A stretch of DNA of 64,000 nucleotides from Clonostachys chloroleuca (taxonomy: Eukaryota > Ascomycota > Sordariomycetes > Hypocreales > Bionectriaceae). How positions within the stretch are numbered: the stretch's first letter is position 1; each line of letters begins with the position of its first letter. Shown piece by piece: positions 20,990-31,479 of this stretch. The notes below the pieces were generated by a model that had not been told where the DNA came from, did not search any database, and saw only the letters and a list, made by a program, of their open reading frames with translations. The translations under genes and the position numbers were made by a program. The stretch spans positions 4,712,001 through 4,776,000 of the forward strand of contig JBANAY010000001.1 of assembly GCA_037952775.1 (NCBI GenBank), in the 5' to 3' direction.

Positions 20990-22062
20990 TTGAGCCACGC
21001 AGCGACATCTGACCAGATGCGCTGATTGGTGTCAAGCCTCCTCTTCTCCCACTCATCGCTTCCCTTGATCTCCTCCCAGAAGTGTATGAAGCAGTGAGGC
21101 ATCCCTGGGACAAATTCGTACCGCACGCTCTCCGCCTCCCATGACTCCGTGGAAACCTCATGGGGGTTGGCATTGAGATCCAGCCCAGCTGCCTTGCGGG
21201 CAAACATGCAGCCCTCCTCGCGCAGGCAATCATCGGCTGTGATCATGAACAGCGGCTGTGGAATGTCTTCACGCGCAGCGTACCACGGACTCAGCAGCGG
21301 ATCCTCAAGGTCCTGCCCAACAGGAACATAGGACCACGTGTACATGGGCAGCACAGATGGTAAGGGATCGGTCTTCCCCCAAGGCGTCTTCCTGACGGGC
21401 CTGTCCTCGCGAAACAGTCCCACGAAGTCGACGAGGGGGTAGAACGCAACGATGGCGTGAATATGCTTCTGCAGCGCAGGAAGCTGCGCCAGGGAAAGAG
21501 CCAGGCTTCCGCCGCAAGAGAAGCCGACGAGGGAGACCTTGGAGGTGTCCAGGTTGAGCTCGCTGACGAGCTTTGTGTCCCCGATGACGCATTCGATCAG
21601 GCCGGCCAAGTCGTGGATGGGACCCGGGAACGGACGACCGGGCGCGAGGCCGTACTCGAGCCCCATGACGCAGAATCCATACTTTGTTGACAGTATGTGC
21701 GCCTGCTCATCGTCCATCTCGGCATTGCCAATGGTCCAACCGCCGCCATGGATCATGAATATGATGGGCCATCCGTTTGGCGGCGGCGGCTCGTCGGTGC
21801 CACCCTCTGGTTTGAATAGCCGGATGCCCAGACCTGGATGCTGCGGATCCTCAAAGATCTTGGTGGGCTGACGGTCGGTCCAGAAGTCGGGTTTCTGGCG
21901 ACGCAGATATGGCAGACCATGGTTTGTCAGGCTCTGATGGAATAGCCTCTGAGAGCGCAGCACACAGGATCGCGGCCACGAGACGGCCTGCTGGACCTTG
22001 TTGGAAGGATCTGTCTTGGTTGTCATGATAATGTCTAAAGATGGTGTACGACAAGCAGGCAT
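20971..22062 (-). CDS. Alpha/beta hydrolase of the hormone-sensitive-lipase (HSL) type
   Basis: Intronless, 363 aa from the ATG at 22062 (another Met at residue 13 is possible). HSL-family signatures: the oxyanion motif HGGGW near residue 106, nucleophile Ser in GFSCGG near 177, Asp in ITADDCLREE near 280, and His in GMPHCF near 325. There is no signal peptide. It is likely a carboxylesterase or de-esterifying enzyme acting on small esters. A TATA-like TTTATAAAT lies about 45-55 bp upstream on the minus strand. It lies near a PTH11-like gene and a BAHD acyltransferase, which would fit acyl-ester metabolism, but no biosynthetic core enzyme is visible. Confidence 0.82.
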   Translation of the reverse strand: MPACRTPSLDIIMTTKTDPSNKVQQAVSWPRSCVLRSQRLFHQSLTNHGLPYLRRQKPDFWTDRQPTKIFEDPQHPGLGIRLFKPEGGTDEPPPPNGWPIIFMIHGGGWTIGNAEMDDEQAHILSTKYGFCVMGLEYGLAPGRPFPGPIHDLAGLIECVIGDTKLVSELNLDTSKVSLVGFSCGGSLALSLAQLPALQKHIHAIVAFYPLVDFVGLFREDRPVRKTPWGKTDPLPSVLPMYTWSYVPVGQDLEDPLLSPWYAAREDIPQPLFMITADDCLREEGCMFARKAAGLDLNANPHEVSTESWEAESVRYEFVPGMPHCFIHFWEEIKGSDEWEKRRLDTNQRIWSDVAAWLKAKLGV

Positions 22063-23339
22063 GGAAGTATGGCTGTGGGATTGATGAAGAGATGGGAGAG
22101 CAAAGCAGATTTATAAATGGGCAAGCGAGCCCAAAGGCAATCTAGAATCAACCTGCAAAATCTGCCTAGGCTCTTGAACTGGCCACATGTTGTCCGATCG
22201 TCTCGGGGGAGTGATGCTCCAGGGCCCCCTGCCTACTGTCGAAGACATGTCTACATGTCTTAGAATGTAAGCCTGTGCCCGTTGTAGGTGAAAGACTTGC
22301 AATATGTTGTTGCTTGTGCTTGTGCTAACGTGCTGTGACTGGCCCGAGACTGCTTCGTCTGATGTCACAGGAGGGAACGGGCATCCATCTCCTATGCCAT
22401 CCTTGTTGTCCAGTGTGGGGGCCCGCGATCACGCCTTGCTCCTTGATTCGCTGCCTCGGAGAATAAGGCAGTCTTGTGATTGCGGCTGCCGGAGTGCCGG
22501 ATTGGCAGGGTCCCAGGTTAGTCTCGTTACATAGGGTGCTTGGAGGCCATGCAAATAAGGGTCAAACAGATAATTGATTGGTACTCATCGAGTTAGTGAT
22601 TTAATTCTGAAATAGGAGCACCCTGGTATAAGAAAGATTATAAGAGGTAGGTCATGGTTATTGCTAACTAGACCCCAGACCTGCAGAAATACCACTTGCC
22701 TGCCCAGGTGAGGATGTTGTTGTTCCTACAAATTGTTTAGCGCCGTGAGATCCCGAAGGCAGAGGGCCCCTACATAGAACTATGTACATATATTGAACTA
22801 GACAGGAAGAGTGGTAGGGGAGAACGAGAGTCGTCACTCCAACAAGAGGTCAAAGAAGCTGGAAGCTGTAGGGTAGGGAAGGGGAGAGGAAGGTTGTTTC
22901 CTTCATGAGAGAGAGATAGACTCTAGGGCTAGGCCGAGGCCGGAAAGGCATAAGGCCGCTGTATCAAGATCAAGAGCTCAACTAGATCTTAAATTTAGCA
23001 TTGGGGGCCCAGCTCGTACAGCCGAGGAGCGAAGTCAGCTAGTAAGAACTGATAGTATCAAATATTTCCGCAGTGAGCAATATTGAACTTGATATGACTA
23101 CCGCTCCGGTGAGGAGATGGTTATGTAGTAAGAAATTCGTTGGGTCACTGCGGGTTGAATGTATGAGATTTATCATTCCACTGCTAAATTGAATCGTAGA
23201 TGCGCAACAAGACAAGGAATGTCAACCGAAAAGTTTGTGATAAAAGTGTATCATATTAATCCTCGTCACAACCCTAGGCTGAAACCGCACAGCGCCTCAT
23301 TATCGATCATCACCTTAAATATTCCTGCAAAAAACGCCA
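22063..23339. other. Intergenic with a dispersed repeat copy
   Basis: About 1.3 kb. Contains copy A of a dispersed repeat (22443-22515). Otherwise AT-rich with no supported gene. Confidence 0.4.
22443..22515 (+). repeat. Dispersed repeat, copy A
   Basis: TTGATTCGCTGCCTCGGAGA begins a stretch of about 70 bp that recurs at 27412-27480 with small indels and transitions (both carry CAGTCTTGTGAT and CCGGAGTGCCGGAT). A weaker third piece is at 27525-27550. The two main copies flank the hydrolase/PTH11/BAHD genes only in part: copy A is 3' of the hydrolase start region, copy B is 3' of the acyltransferase. Confidence 0.75.
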
Positions 23340-24445
23340 TTATGCCGGTGCTGGTGCCCGAACAGACGACTGACTCTGATCTCGCGGCCCAGAGAAGATA
23401 ATCTCCTCGCTGCCGACATCCGAAGACAGCCTCGTACCACGGTGATCTTTCCCGTCAACCCTCCAACCGCCCTTATCCTGGCTCCGTGACATGAAACCCG
23501 GCGTCTGAAGACTACCTCCAATCGTCCGAAGCTCGTGGGAGCTCCCCTTGCCCCCGCTCTGGTAGTTTCCACCCTCGCCCGTGGACCGAAATCGGAACCA
23601 TTTAGAGCGGCTGAAGAGCGGCTTGATACCCGGGATGCTGACGGCCACGGCGGCGACAAAGGTTTCGCGCGAGGTCCAGCCTGCGGCGACGGGGAGGGTG
23701 GTGATGGACTTCAGGGAGTAGTACGATCGGAGGATGGTGGCCACGACGACGAAAATGCCGGAGCAGAGGAGCACCGTAAGGAGTGCTCGTCGCCACACCG
23801 GGATCTTGGCTTTGAAAATGATGGGCACCGGAATGGCGATGATGCACAGGTCGGAACTGGCATTGAAGAAGCTGACCAGGTAATAGTTCAAGTTTCGTAG
23901 GGCGCAAGCATCTGATGAAGGAGTTAGCCCTTTCTCCACCCTAAACTCACATCGGGCCAAGATGAAAGAGTTGACATACCTCCGGGATATGGCACTACCT
24001 GCCACGACTTATGAACTGGGAGACAGACACAAATGTGCGAGATTGCAGCTCCAACAAAGGCCACAGCCGTATACCCGATGACACCCTTCAAAATCCTCTC
24101 TTCAAAGCGAAGTCCCTTTGTCAACCTGGAAAACATGACCAGCAGTGTCGCCTTCAGAGACCAGATGTAGACCAGGTAAACCAGCCAGTCTGCAAATGTG
24201 AGCTTCTGCCCAACGATAAAGCTGGCGACCATCTCCTTGGGGAGGAGGTAGACCGACTCGGGCGTCTGTCCGATGGTGCTTCCGTATACTGTGATGAGGT
24301 GAATCAGTATTGTGACGGCCGTGTACGCCAGCAGAGCGATGAGCATGAACAGATCCTCGAGTTGGAGATTGGTCACCCCCACGACCTTGATCCGGGCGAA
24401 GAACCGGAGGCAGATGAAAAGGGCGCCGACGGCAAACTCCCCCAT
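23340..24445 (-). CDS. PTH11-like / fungal rhodopsin-domain integral membrane protein
   Basis: Exons on the minus strand are 24445-23980 and 23911-23340 (345 aa), joined at GGD with a GTATGT donor. Five to six membrane spans are visible in the pattern of the fungal rhodopsin-like (PTH11-related) family: FAVGALFICLRFFARIKVV, LEDLFMLIALLAYTAV, LTFADWLVYLVYIWSLKATLL, VIGYTAVAFVGAAISHICVCLPV, NASSDLCIIAIPVPIIF and ALLTVLLCSGIFVVVATIL. They are followed by a hydrophilic tail of about 90 residues. The start is uncertain. A better N-terminus, MANEELWG from an ATG at 24462, would be in frame if one more base stood in the C run at 24439-24443, again a five-base run. Such proteins are membrane sensors or of unknown role; no CFEM domain is present. 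Confidence 0.75.
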
Positions 24446-25721
24446 AACTCTTCGTTCGCCATTGTTTCCGATGATTTCACATTCCCCTTTTTGGAGTATA
24501 GAGAGAGAGCAATGTTGGTTTTAAGAATTTGGACGTTCGTGGGGAAAACCAAAAAAAGAACCACGTGCCGAAAAGATTGAAGAGAAAAAAGTAAGGGGTG
24601 CAGGAGAATTTGACATTCGCCCAGGCTTGCCTGTCTTGCTACATGGATTCTCTTAAGGCGTAAGGATATGCCAGTCTGCAGGGACCGAAGTAAGTTTCTT
24701 GATCATCGGTGGATTTCCAACCATGGTAAAATCTGGGTCAATTCAACTTGCCGTTTCCCCTAGCTCGGGCCTTCTTCCCACTTTTGAAAGCCTATAGCTG
24801 GACCGTTAAACTGCAGGGTCTGGGTCTATTGCTGGGGCATGGAGCATCAAGGATCGCACGATTATGAGCAGTTTACCGTACTTGGTTAAGGGCGTAAGCA
24901 GGGACCAAATTTTAAAGAATTAAGGCTGCTATAGGGCCCTTACCGGTGTATTTTTGTTTAAAGCGCAGTGTCATCTAGGTCAATTGATCATCCTAGCTTA
25001 CTTACTGTGTTGAGAATTTCTATGTATTCTATTAGTATGACTTCTGATAGCTACTTGGGGGGACTCATTCCGTTCCCCTCGAGTCCTCTATGGATGAGTT
25101 TAATAGATGGATGATCATTGGTACAGTCTATCCATTTAAAAGTGGTGGCCTGTACTCTGAAATTTGGCTTCTACTTATGCCGGTTCCCAAGTCTCCTTGA
25201 GTTGATATGCTTGGAAAATAGAACTTGCAGATGGCGATTTACTGAATCTTCCCAATCAAACTTGCGATTTGATCCCAGAAATGTCTGCTTAACGGCTTTT
25301 AATAAGTGTCTATGCTTCTTTTTTCTTTCTAAACCTTGGTCTAGTTCGCTTAAGCCGTAGTTGGTCGGCGCAAATTTCTTAGTCCAGGATATGACACCCC
25401 ACCATGTAGCTATACCCACTCCTAAGGTGGAAAACACTCCAGGTTCCCTGTCCCTTGCAAGCAATAACATGTCTTCACTCAACGAAAGATACTAACGGCC
25501 GCTAGCACCACAATGGAAATTTCCAAGTCTAAAGAGCGGCAATTCCATACAGACCCATGGCAGTGTTGGTTCTTGGGCTGTTGCCCAACACCGAGGCTCT
25601 GCCCCCCTTTTTGTACATCTTAGTTTATCTCGTAGGATGTGACCCCTTCTTCTAGTAAAAGAATTTCACAAACATAGCCAATACTACGTGCAAGTTTCTG
25701 GGTTTCTGTTTCGCAAGCAAC
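24446..25721. other. Intergenic, divergent promoters
   Basis: About 1.3 kb between the PTH11-like gene (-) and the BAHD gene (+). No gene, RNA or repeat recognised. Confidence 0.4.
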
Positions 25722-27308
25722 ATGCTTGGTCTCTTTGGGCTCTCTAGGCCCACTCCTGAGCCCACTGAAGGGCCAACTGACAAGGTTATTCCACTCCACT
25801 GGTTCGAGGATGGGTTCATGTGGAAGAAGGTCATTGTCTACACACTGTTCGTGTTGGACGATGCGCTCGAGCCCAGTAAGCTCCAGCAGTCTCTCGAGAA
25901 ACTCATCCATCGCGAAGGGTACCAGAAGATTGGTGCCAGGCTGAGACGGAATGTAGGCTGAGTTCACTCCTTTCCGCCCCTTTCTCTGACCCCTCACAAC
26001 CTTTTTTTTTTTCTCTCTTTTTTTCCTGCATGAGTTCTTACCGATGGGTAGCAAAATGGCAGAGTAGAGTATCACGTCCCTGAGAGCTTCACTCCCGACC
26101 GCCCCGCGGTAGCATTTACACACGTCCATCACGATCAGAGCGTCAATGACCACCCAACTGCTTCAAAGATCCCCAAGCCTAACGGCTTGGCCGGCCCAGC
26201 CGTCGTGGGAGACCCAGAAGAACTGTCAGACCTCGTTCGTCCCGGCGGCACAACCCTTTCCCTCGATGACTATCTCAAGACGGACCGGCCGACGCTAGGA
26301 CTGCATGTCACGACGTTCCGCGACTCCACATGCATGTCTCTATACTGGCCCCATCTCGCGTTCGATGCGATGGGCAAGAAGGCCATCGTCGAAGGGTGGA
26401 CGAAGATACTGCAAGGTCGTGACGATGAGATTCCCGCCCCGATCGGATACGAGACGGATCCCCTGGCCGAGTTTGGCAAACACCCGACTGAGACTCACTT
26501 GCTTGCCGATAGGAGAGTAGGCAACTTCGGCATGGCAGGATATGCCCTCCGTAACATCGTTGGGCTGGCCGGGCCCAAGGAGATCCGTATGGTCTGCATC
26601 CCCCGCGACTTCTGGGAGACGATGGTGGCCGACGTTCGCAACGAGCTGCGTCAAGAAGCAGTAGCCAGAGGAGAAGAAGAAGCCCCGTTCGTAACAGAAG
26701 GCGATGTCCTGGTAGCATGGTGGACGCGCGTCTGCTGCTGCCACCTCGGCCCAGACTCGACCACCACAGTCGCCGCCCAGAACGCCATGTCCCTCCGCAA
26801 AGTCCTCGGAAACGACCTCCTCTCACCCTCCGACCGTCCCTTCATCTCCATGGCCCTCGGCTTCCCCACGGTGCTCCTCCCCGCGGGCGATATCCTCTCC
26901 AAGCCCCTCAGCTGGCTCGCCCTCCAGTTCCGCAAGGCCATCAACGAGCAGGGCACGCGCGCCCAGGTCGAGGCCTACGCCGCGCTGCAGCGCGAGTTCA
27001 GCGCCGACCTGCGCATGCCCATGTTCTTTGGGGACAGCGGCATGTACAACCTCTTCTACTCCAACTGGCAAAAGGCCGGCATGTTCGAGTTCGACTTTGG
27101 CGCGGCGGCTGTGACGCCGAGGGATGGGAAGCCGCTGCGCGCGTCTTACATACAGTGTGTGCAGGATCCTGCATTCCCTGAGGGGTGGCCGATCAGCGGC
27201 AAGGATGAGCACGGTAACTACTGGATCTCTGGGTTCAGGGCGAAGGGTCTTTGGGCCAAGATTGAGGAGGAACTGAAGGGTCAAACTAGCGGAGAGAAGA
27301 AGGCCTAG
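25722..27308 (+). CDS. BAHD-type acyltransferase (transferase family, Tri101-like)
   Basis: Acyl-CoA-dependent O/N-acyltransferase. Exons are 25722-25952 and 26052-27308, 495 aa. The 99-nt intron has a long polypyrimidine tract, and its join gives RLRRNQNGRVEYHVPESF. Catalytic HxxxD is present as HLAFD near residue 150 (SLYWPHLAFDAMG). The second family motif DFGWG is seen as FEFDFGAAAV near 430, with the last residues altered, which is tolerated in fungal members. N-terminal IPLHWFEDGFMWKKVIVYTLFVLDDALEPSKLQQSLEKLI is the usual opening of fungal BAHD enzymes. The gene has GC-rich third positions. Acceptor and donor are unknown; a role in secondary-metabolite acylation is inference. Confidence 0.85.
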
Positions 27309-27737
27309 TTGGAGATGAGCAGAGACTGATGCTGTGGAAAAGCAACGAACCCTAGGCACTTATTCTTAGCGCTGCCTTTTCTTTCTCCATTCTTACCCTT
27401 TCGGGGACTTGTTGATTCGCTGCCTCGGAGAATGGGACAGTCTTGTGATCGCAGCCGGAGTGCCGGATCGGCCGAGTCTTAGTCAGATCACGGTCTCGGC
27501 GTTTTAGGTGCTACGGACGGACTTGCTGATTTGCTGCTTCGGAGAATGGTATTATACAGGCTGATCATAAATCCAGCATCTATTTTACTTAGTAATAGCA
27601 ACTTCAGTAAGTAGTAGGTTGCGATTAGAAAAGACGCCGACGTGATATAAATGGCCACCATCTCGAATAGTGGTAGGCTCTGCCATGGCGTAGACAATCA
27701 CACGTAAAGCATAAACTCTTATTCTTGTTACCTTGCG
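27309..27737. other. Intergenic with dispersed repeat copies
   Basis: About 430 bp carrying copy B of the dispersed repeat and a shorter degenerate third copy, plus the promoter of the amidohydrolase. Confidence 0.45.
27412..27480 (+). repeat. Dispersed repeat, copy B
   Basis: Same orientation as copy A at 22443-22515. It is close to identical over the first 22 bases (through CTCGGAGAAT) and again over GTCTTGTGAT and GGAGTGCCGGAT. A degenerate third piece (GATTTGCTGCTTCGGAGAATGG) starts near 27527. Confidence 0.75.
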
Positions 27738-28695
27738 ATGGGTGTTAACGGCTGGGTGGACAATCACGGGTACTTCAGCCCCCCCATGTCCGAAGAGGCA
27801 CGTCGATCTCTTTTTGATCTTGCCAACAAGAACTGCTTCTTGCTATCTGAACCCTGGAAATGGACATACCAGGATACACTGTCGTACATGGACAAGGCAA
27901 ACATAAAGTTTCAGTTCCTCAGCAATATCCCGGGATCATATGATGCTTTAAAAGGCATCCAACGACTACGGAGCGTTCATAGTGGCTCAGCATCCGTCAA
28001 GATTTGGCCTGCTGGCTGCAATACCCACAAAGAACCCAAAAAATGCACTCTCTGAAATTGCGCGGGCTCAGGGACCCCTCAAGGCCGACGGGTATGCTGT
28101 AACATGCTGCTACGACGGAACATACCTAAGCGACCCCAAGCTAGATCCTGTGTGGGAGAAACTGAACCGGCTTCAAGCTGTCGTCTTTGTCCATCCCAAT
28201 GCCGTGGCGCCGCCGACACTTGGACGGCCCCAGCCTTTGATCGAGGTAGCTTTTGAGACTTGTCGGACACTCGTTTCTATGCTGTATAGTGGACACTTGG
28301 CCAAGTATCCCGACATCAAATTCATCGTTGCTCACTGCGGAGGTACGCTGCCAGTTCTTGCCAGCCGCCTTCAGCTCCTCGGCTGCGCGAGCTGGGTTCC
28401 CAACTCGCAAGGCCTCATCCCCGATGACATCAAGACCCAGCTGAGCTCTTTATACCTTGACACGGCTGCCTCGTGCCCGTCCGGTCTCGGCCCGGCCCTG
28501 GAGATGACATCGCCTTCACATATAGTGTACGGCGCAGACTGCGGTGTTGCCTGCTCAACCGAGGAGACAATGGAGGCCAACAAGGCTGCTCTGCTCAGTT
28601 ATGAGCGGCTGAGCGAGGCGGAGATCGACGCTATTGGGACTAATGTTCTTTCTCTGTTCCCAAGAGTTGCGGCTAGACTCAGCGGCTCGTTGTAA
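27738..28695 (+). CDS. Amidohydrolase-2 (ACMSD/decarboxylase-like) protein with frame disruption and altered metal site
   Basis: TIM-barrel amidohydrolase family 2. The second frame shows HPSRFGLLAAIPT, FVHPNAVAPP with a metal-ligand His, FIVAHCGGTLP with the next His, and IVYGADCGVA with the catalytic Asp. The N-terminal frame (27738 to about 27953) and the rest are offset by one base. Removing one A from the run at 27950-27953 would read YDALKASNDYGAFIVAQ, as in homologues, and give about 318 aa. No intron explains it. The usual N-terminal D-x-H-x-H metal motif reads VDNHGYF, so the second His is Tyr. It sits in a group of damaged genes (27.7-36 kb), so loss of function is plausible, though a one-base run error cannot be excluded. 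Confidence 0.7.
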
Positions 28696-29160
28696 TGATA
28701 GCATCAATGCGTAAGCAGTCCATGTGCCCTGGGCTATTCAAATTAGCTAAACGAAACTCAAACTCTGAAACTGTTCCACTGCCCCTGCATTGTGTTCGCT
28801 GCCTGTGAGAATATCTTTGGGAAATTGGTCAATGGTCACCGTAGGTTCCTGTACACTAAGGGTCCCTTGTCTAATTGACTGCGTGAATCACTAAAGTACT
28901 TTCAAATTCATCAAGTTTTGTTAGCATGTGTGGTAGGTAGGGTCTTAGGTCAGTCGACTTCGCCTTGTACGACTGTCACCATACACTCACACACTCAGCT
29001 ACAGATCGACGATGCACTCATAACACTCTAATAATTCAGTACTGAATGACCACGGCGAGAGTCCTACAGCAGATTTGGAAGTTTACTTATTCCCAACCGA
29101 GGTTGAGACGTAGGATGCGACCGTCTTTCCAATATAGTCAGCCAAGACCATTAGCTTTTC
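28696..29160. other. Convergent intergenic region with residual amidase sequence
   Basis: About 465 bp. On the minus strand, the frame of the amidase continues past its stop from 29160 to about 29090 (EKLMVLADYIGK and onward), showing that the normal C-terminus has been cut off. Otherwise nothing seen. Confidence 0.5.
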
Positions 29161-30919
29161 TTACTGGAATCGGCGCCCTAGTAACTGAAGCGATATGTGT
29201 GCGCCATCATAAATCTCCGGGACGTCTGTTAGGTGAAAACGTTAGCTTCATACATATGCCGTAGATGTAATTCGACTTGGACATACATCCTTGCGGGACA
29301 AGTGCGTCAAAGTCACTCAGGGGTGAAAAGCTCGGGTCAGTGGAGTCAACGTCTTTGTCAACAGTGGTTATGGGTATCGTTACCATGGTCCAGTCAAGTG
29401 CGCTCAGAGAAGTTGTATAATCGCCGTACGTGACACAACCTTGACACGTCGCCGCTGCCTCGCCTGCAGGCATGATGACGGCCTCAACTGGCTGCCCAGT
29501 GCCCGTTGTCTCCGAGGTGCTGTTCCAATACTCCATATACTCCTTTTGGTAATCTCTCTTGGCAACGTTGTTACGAGCAATGGCACTGGCACTCATCTGC
29601 TCCCGGGCCTGCGAGCCGTATATCCAGCCAATCTGCTCGGCGATCGGCTCCCCAGACAGTCCAAAGCTTTGGTGGACATCTGCGCCCCCATCATACAGCC
29701 AGAAAGTCTGCACAATATCAACTGCTCGCTTATGAGGCGGCGGAGCCCAGTCCATGAGGCCGTGACCTTGACTGTTCAGCGCCTCTCGCACAAGAGCGAG
29801 AGCGCGGAAGATGGGAGGATGAGGTTGCACCACGCCATCGCAGCTTATCATGCCGAAGACGAGCCTTTGGCCACTCTGTACCATTTCCTCGGTGGCCTGA
29901 ACTATGTCAGGTCTCCAAGGCATTTTCACGACAGCAGGGTCACGACGCCATGGCTGTCGGCTAAGGATTGAATCGAACATCAATCTGAGGTCGCCCGGGC
30001 TGTGAGACATGGGCTGTACAACGGACAAGACTGTATTTTGCCCATCCCTCGAATTGGCCGTGCCTTGTGAAGGAAGCCGGCCACTAGATGGCCGGATGCC
30101 GTAGAGCCCGTTGAACGCGGCCGGCAGGCGGATGCTTCCACTGTAGTCAGTCCCAAAATTAATGGGAGAGCCTCGCAAGGATGAGGGCACCCTCGCCGCC
30201 TGAGCTACCGCCACTGCTAAGGTTCCTGTTCTTGGGGTTGAACGTGTATCCGATGATATTATTCATGGTCTCGGCCGACATCAAAGTCTGCGGAACGCTG
30301 GTTTTGCAGTAAAGCACAGCACCCATGTCGCGCAGCTTCGTGATAATCTCGCTCTCGAATTGCTTTTCAAGGCCACTCCCTTGCTTACCCTGAAAGGTTC
30401 CAATCCATCCCATGTATCCCATGGTTGCCTCAACCCCCTTGACGTGCATTTGGTCTTTGAGACTGACTGGCAGTCCGTGAAGCGGCCCGATTGGCTTGCC
30501 ATGCTTGCGATAGTGCTCGTCGAGGGCAACGGCGTCCTTGATGGCCGCATTGAGGAACACCTCATGTAAGCAAGAGACCTAGTCTCGCGTAAGCTTGCCT
30601 TGCGGTTGAAAGAGAGTGGGTAGGGAAATGGCCAGCTCACGTATTGATGAGCCAAAGCTGCCCGATGATAGAAAGCTCGAGCGACGGTTTCGGCGCGCCA
30701 TTCGCCATCCGCGACTTTCTTGACAATCCTAACAGTGTTAGTTTCCGTGATCTCTATCTCATCTCCCGTTAGATACTTGTGCAGATATGTGCCTGTGATG
30801 TCTCGCTGCGCGTCAGCGGTAGCAATTGGCTCGGGAATTCGCCATGAGTCGGGAATGGCATCCAAAATCGCCGCAATTTTGGCGGCAGCTTTGGCTTTCC
30901 AGTCCACTTTCGGTGACAT
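29161..30919 (-). pseudogene. Amidase-signature hydrolase, damaged (frameshift and early stop)
   Basis: Fungal acetamidase-type amidase. Exons on the minus strand are 30919-30641, 30578-29287 and 29225-29161, with GTGAGC and GTATGT donors. Ser-cisSer-Lys triad elements are present: Lys in VSLKDQ, Ser in LSSGGSSGGEGAL and Ser in GTDYSGSIRLPA, followed by FNGLYGIRPSSGRLP. Two lesions are seen. Near 30172-30178 the frame shifts between GGEGALIL and RGSPINFGTD; two missing bases (for example a second GC) or one extra would repair it. In exon 3, YDGAHISLQLLGRRFQ is followed by TAA (29163-29161), after which the same frame goes on with EKLMVLADYIGK as intact amidases do. CAA-to-TAA would explain the stop. 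Repaired length would be about 570 aa, normal for the family. It is divergent from a regulator that is also damaged. Confidence 0.75.
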
Positions 30920-31479
30920 GATACGCTCGATGGGTCTATATTACAAACTCTGATACTTGGGTCCGAGAATCAAGGAGAGACTTGCCGGATCCTGCTACGA
31001 GTAGTTGCATTATCAAGCAAACAGGCGTGAATATATCACCAAAGACCTGGCTGAGCCGAACATCACTTTATATGTTTTTCTATCCTCTGTAAACTCTTCT
31101 TCACGATCTCGCATCAAGGCGCAACTTCTCGCTCCAGGGACTTCTGCTGTGTGGGGATGTTGGCTGATACGCGGTTTCCATTCTCCGAGGCAGCCAATAA
31201 TCAATTCACAAGAAGCTCCACCAAGCCATGGAAGACATGAAGAACGGAGGTAATCTTAATAATAGTAAAGCTGCTGACGTTTAGCTGTGGGTGGTTTGTC
31301 CGGAGCTAGCTACATACGGGATGTGAGATTGTCCCCTACCATCCGACTTAGCAGTGATCATGCGGACAATTCCGGTCCTCTTTTCGAAGTCTTGATCACA
31401 GACCATAGACCATCATCTGGCGGCTCTACCAACGGCACTGCCCGCCAGATGCTCTGCTGCGTGTCAGAGGCCCGTCGCC
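30920..31479. promoter_or_regulatory. Divergent promoter between amidase and Zn2Cys6 regulator
   Basis: About 560 bp separating the amidase (-) and regulator (+) starts. The arrangement of a regulator facing its likely target is common in fungal catabolic clusters. I could not pick out a convincing CGG/CCG inverted pair. Confidence 0.4.

Noticed and set aside
20971..27308. Hydrolase, PTH11-like and BAHD genes as a complete secondary-metabolite cluster
   Set aside because: No polyketide synthase, peptide synthetase, terpene cyclase or other core enzyme is present, so I only note proximity.
26823..27359. 178-codon minus-strand frame over the acyltransferase
   Set aside because: Antisense shadow of a strong BAHD coding frame.
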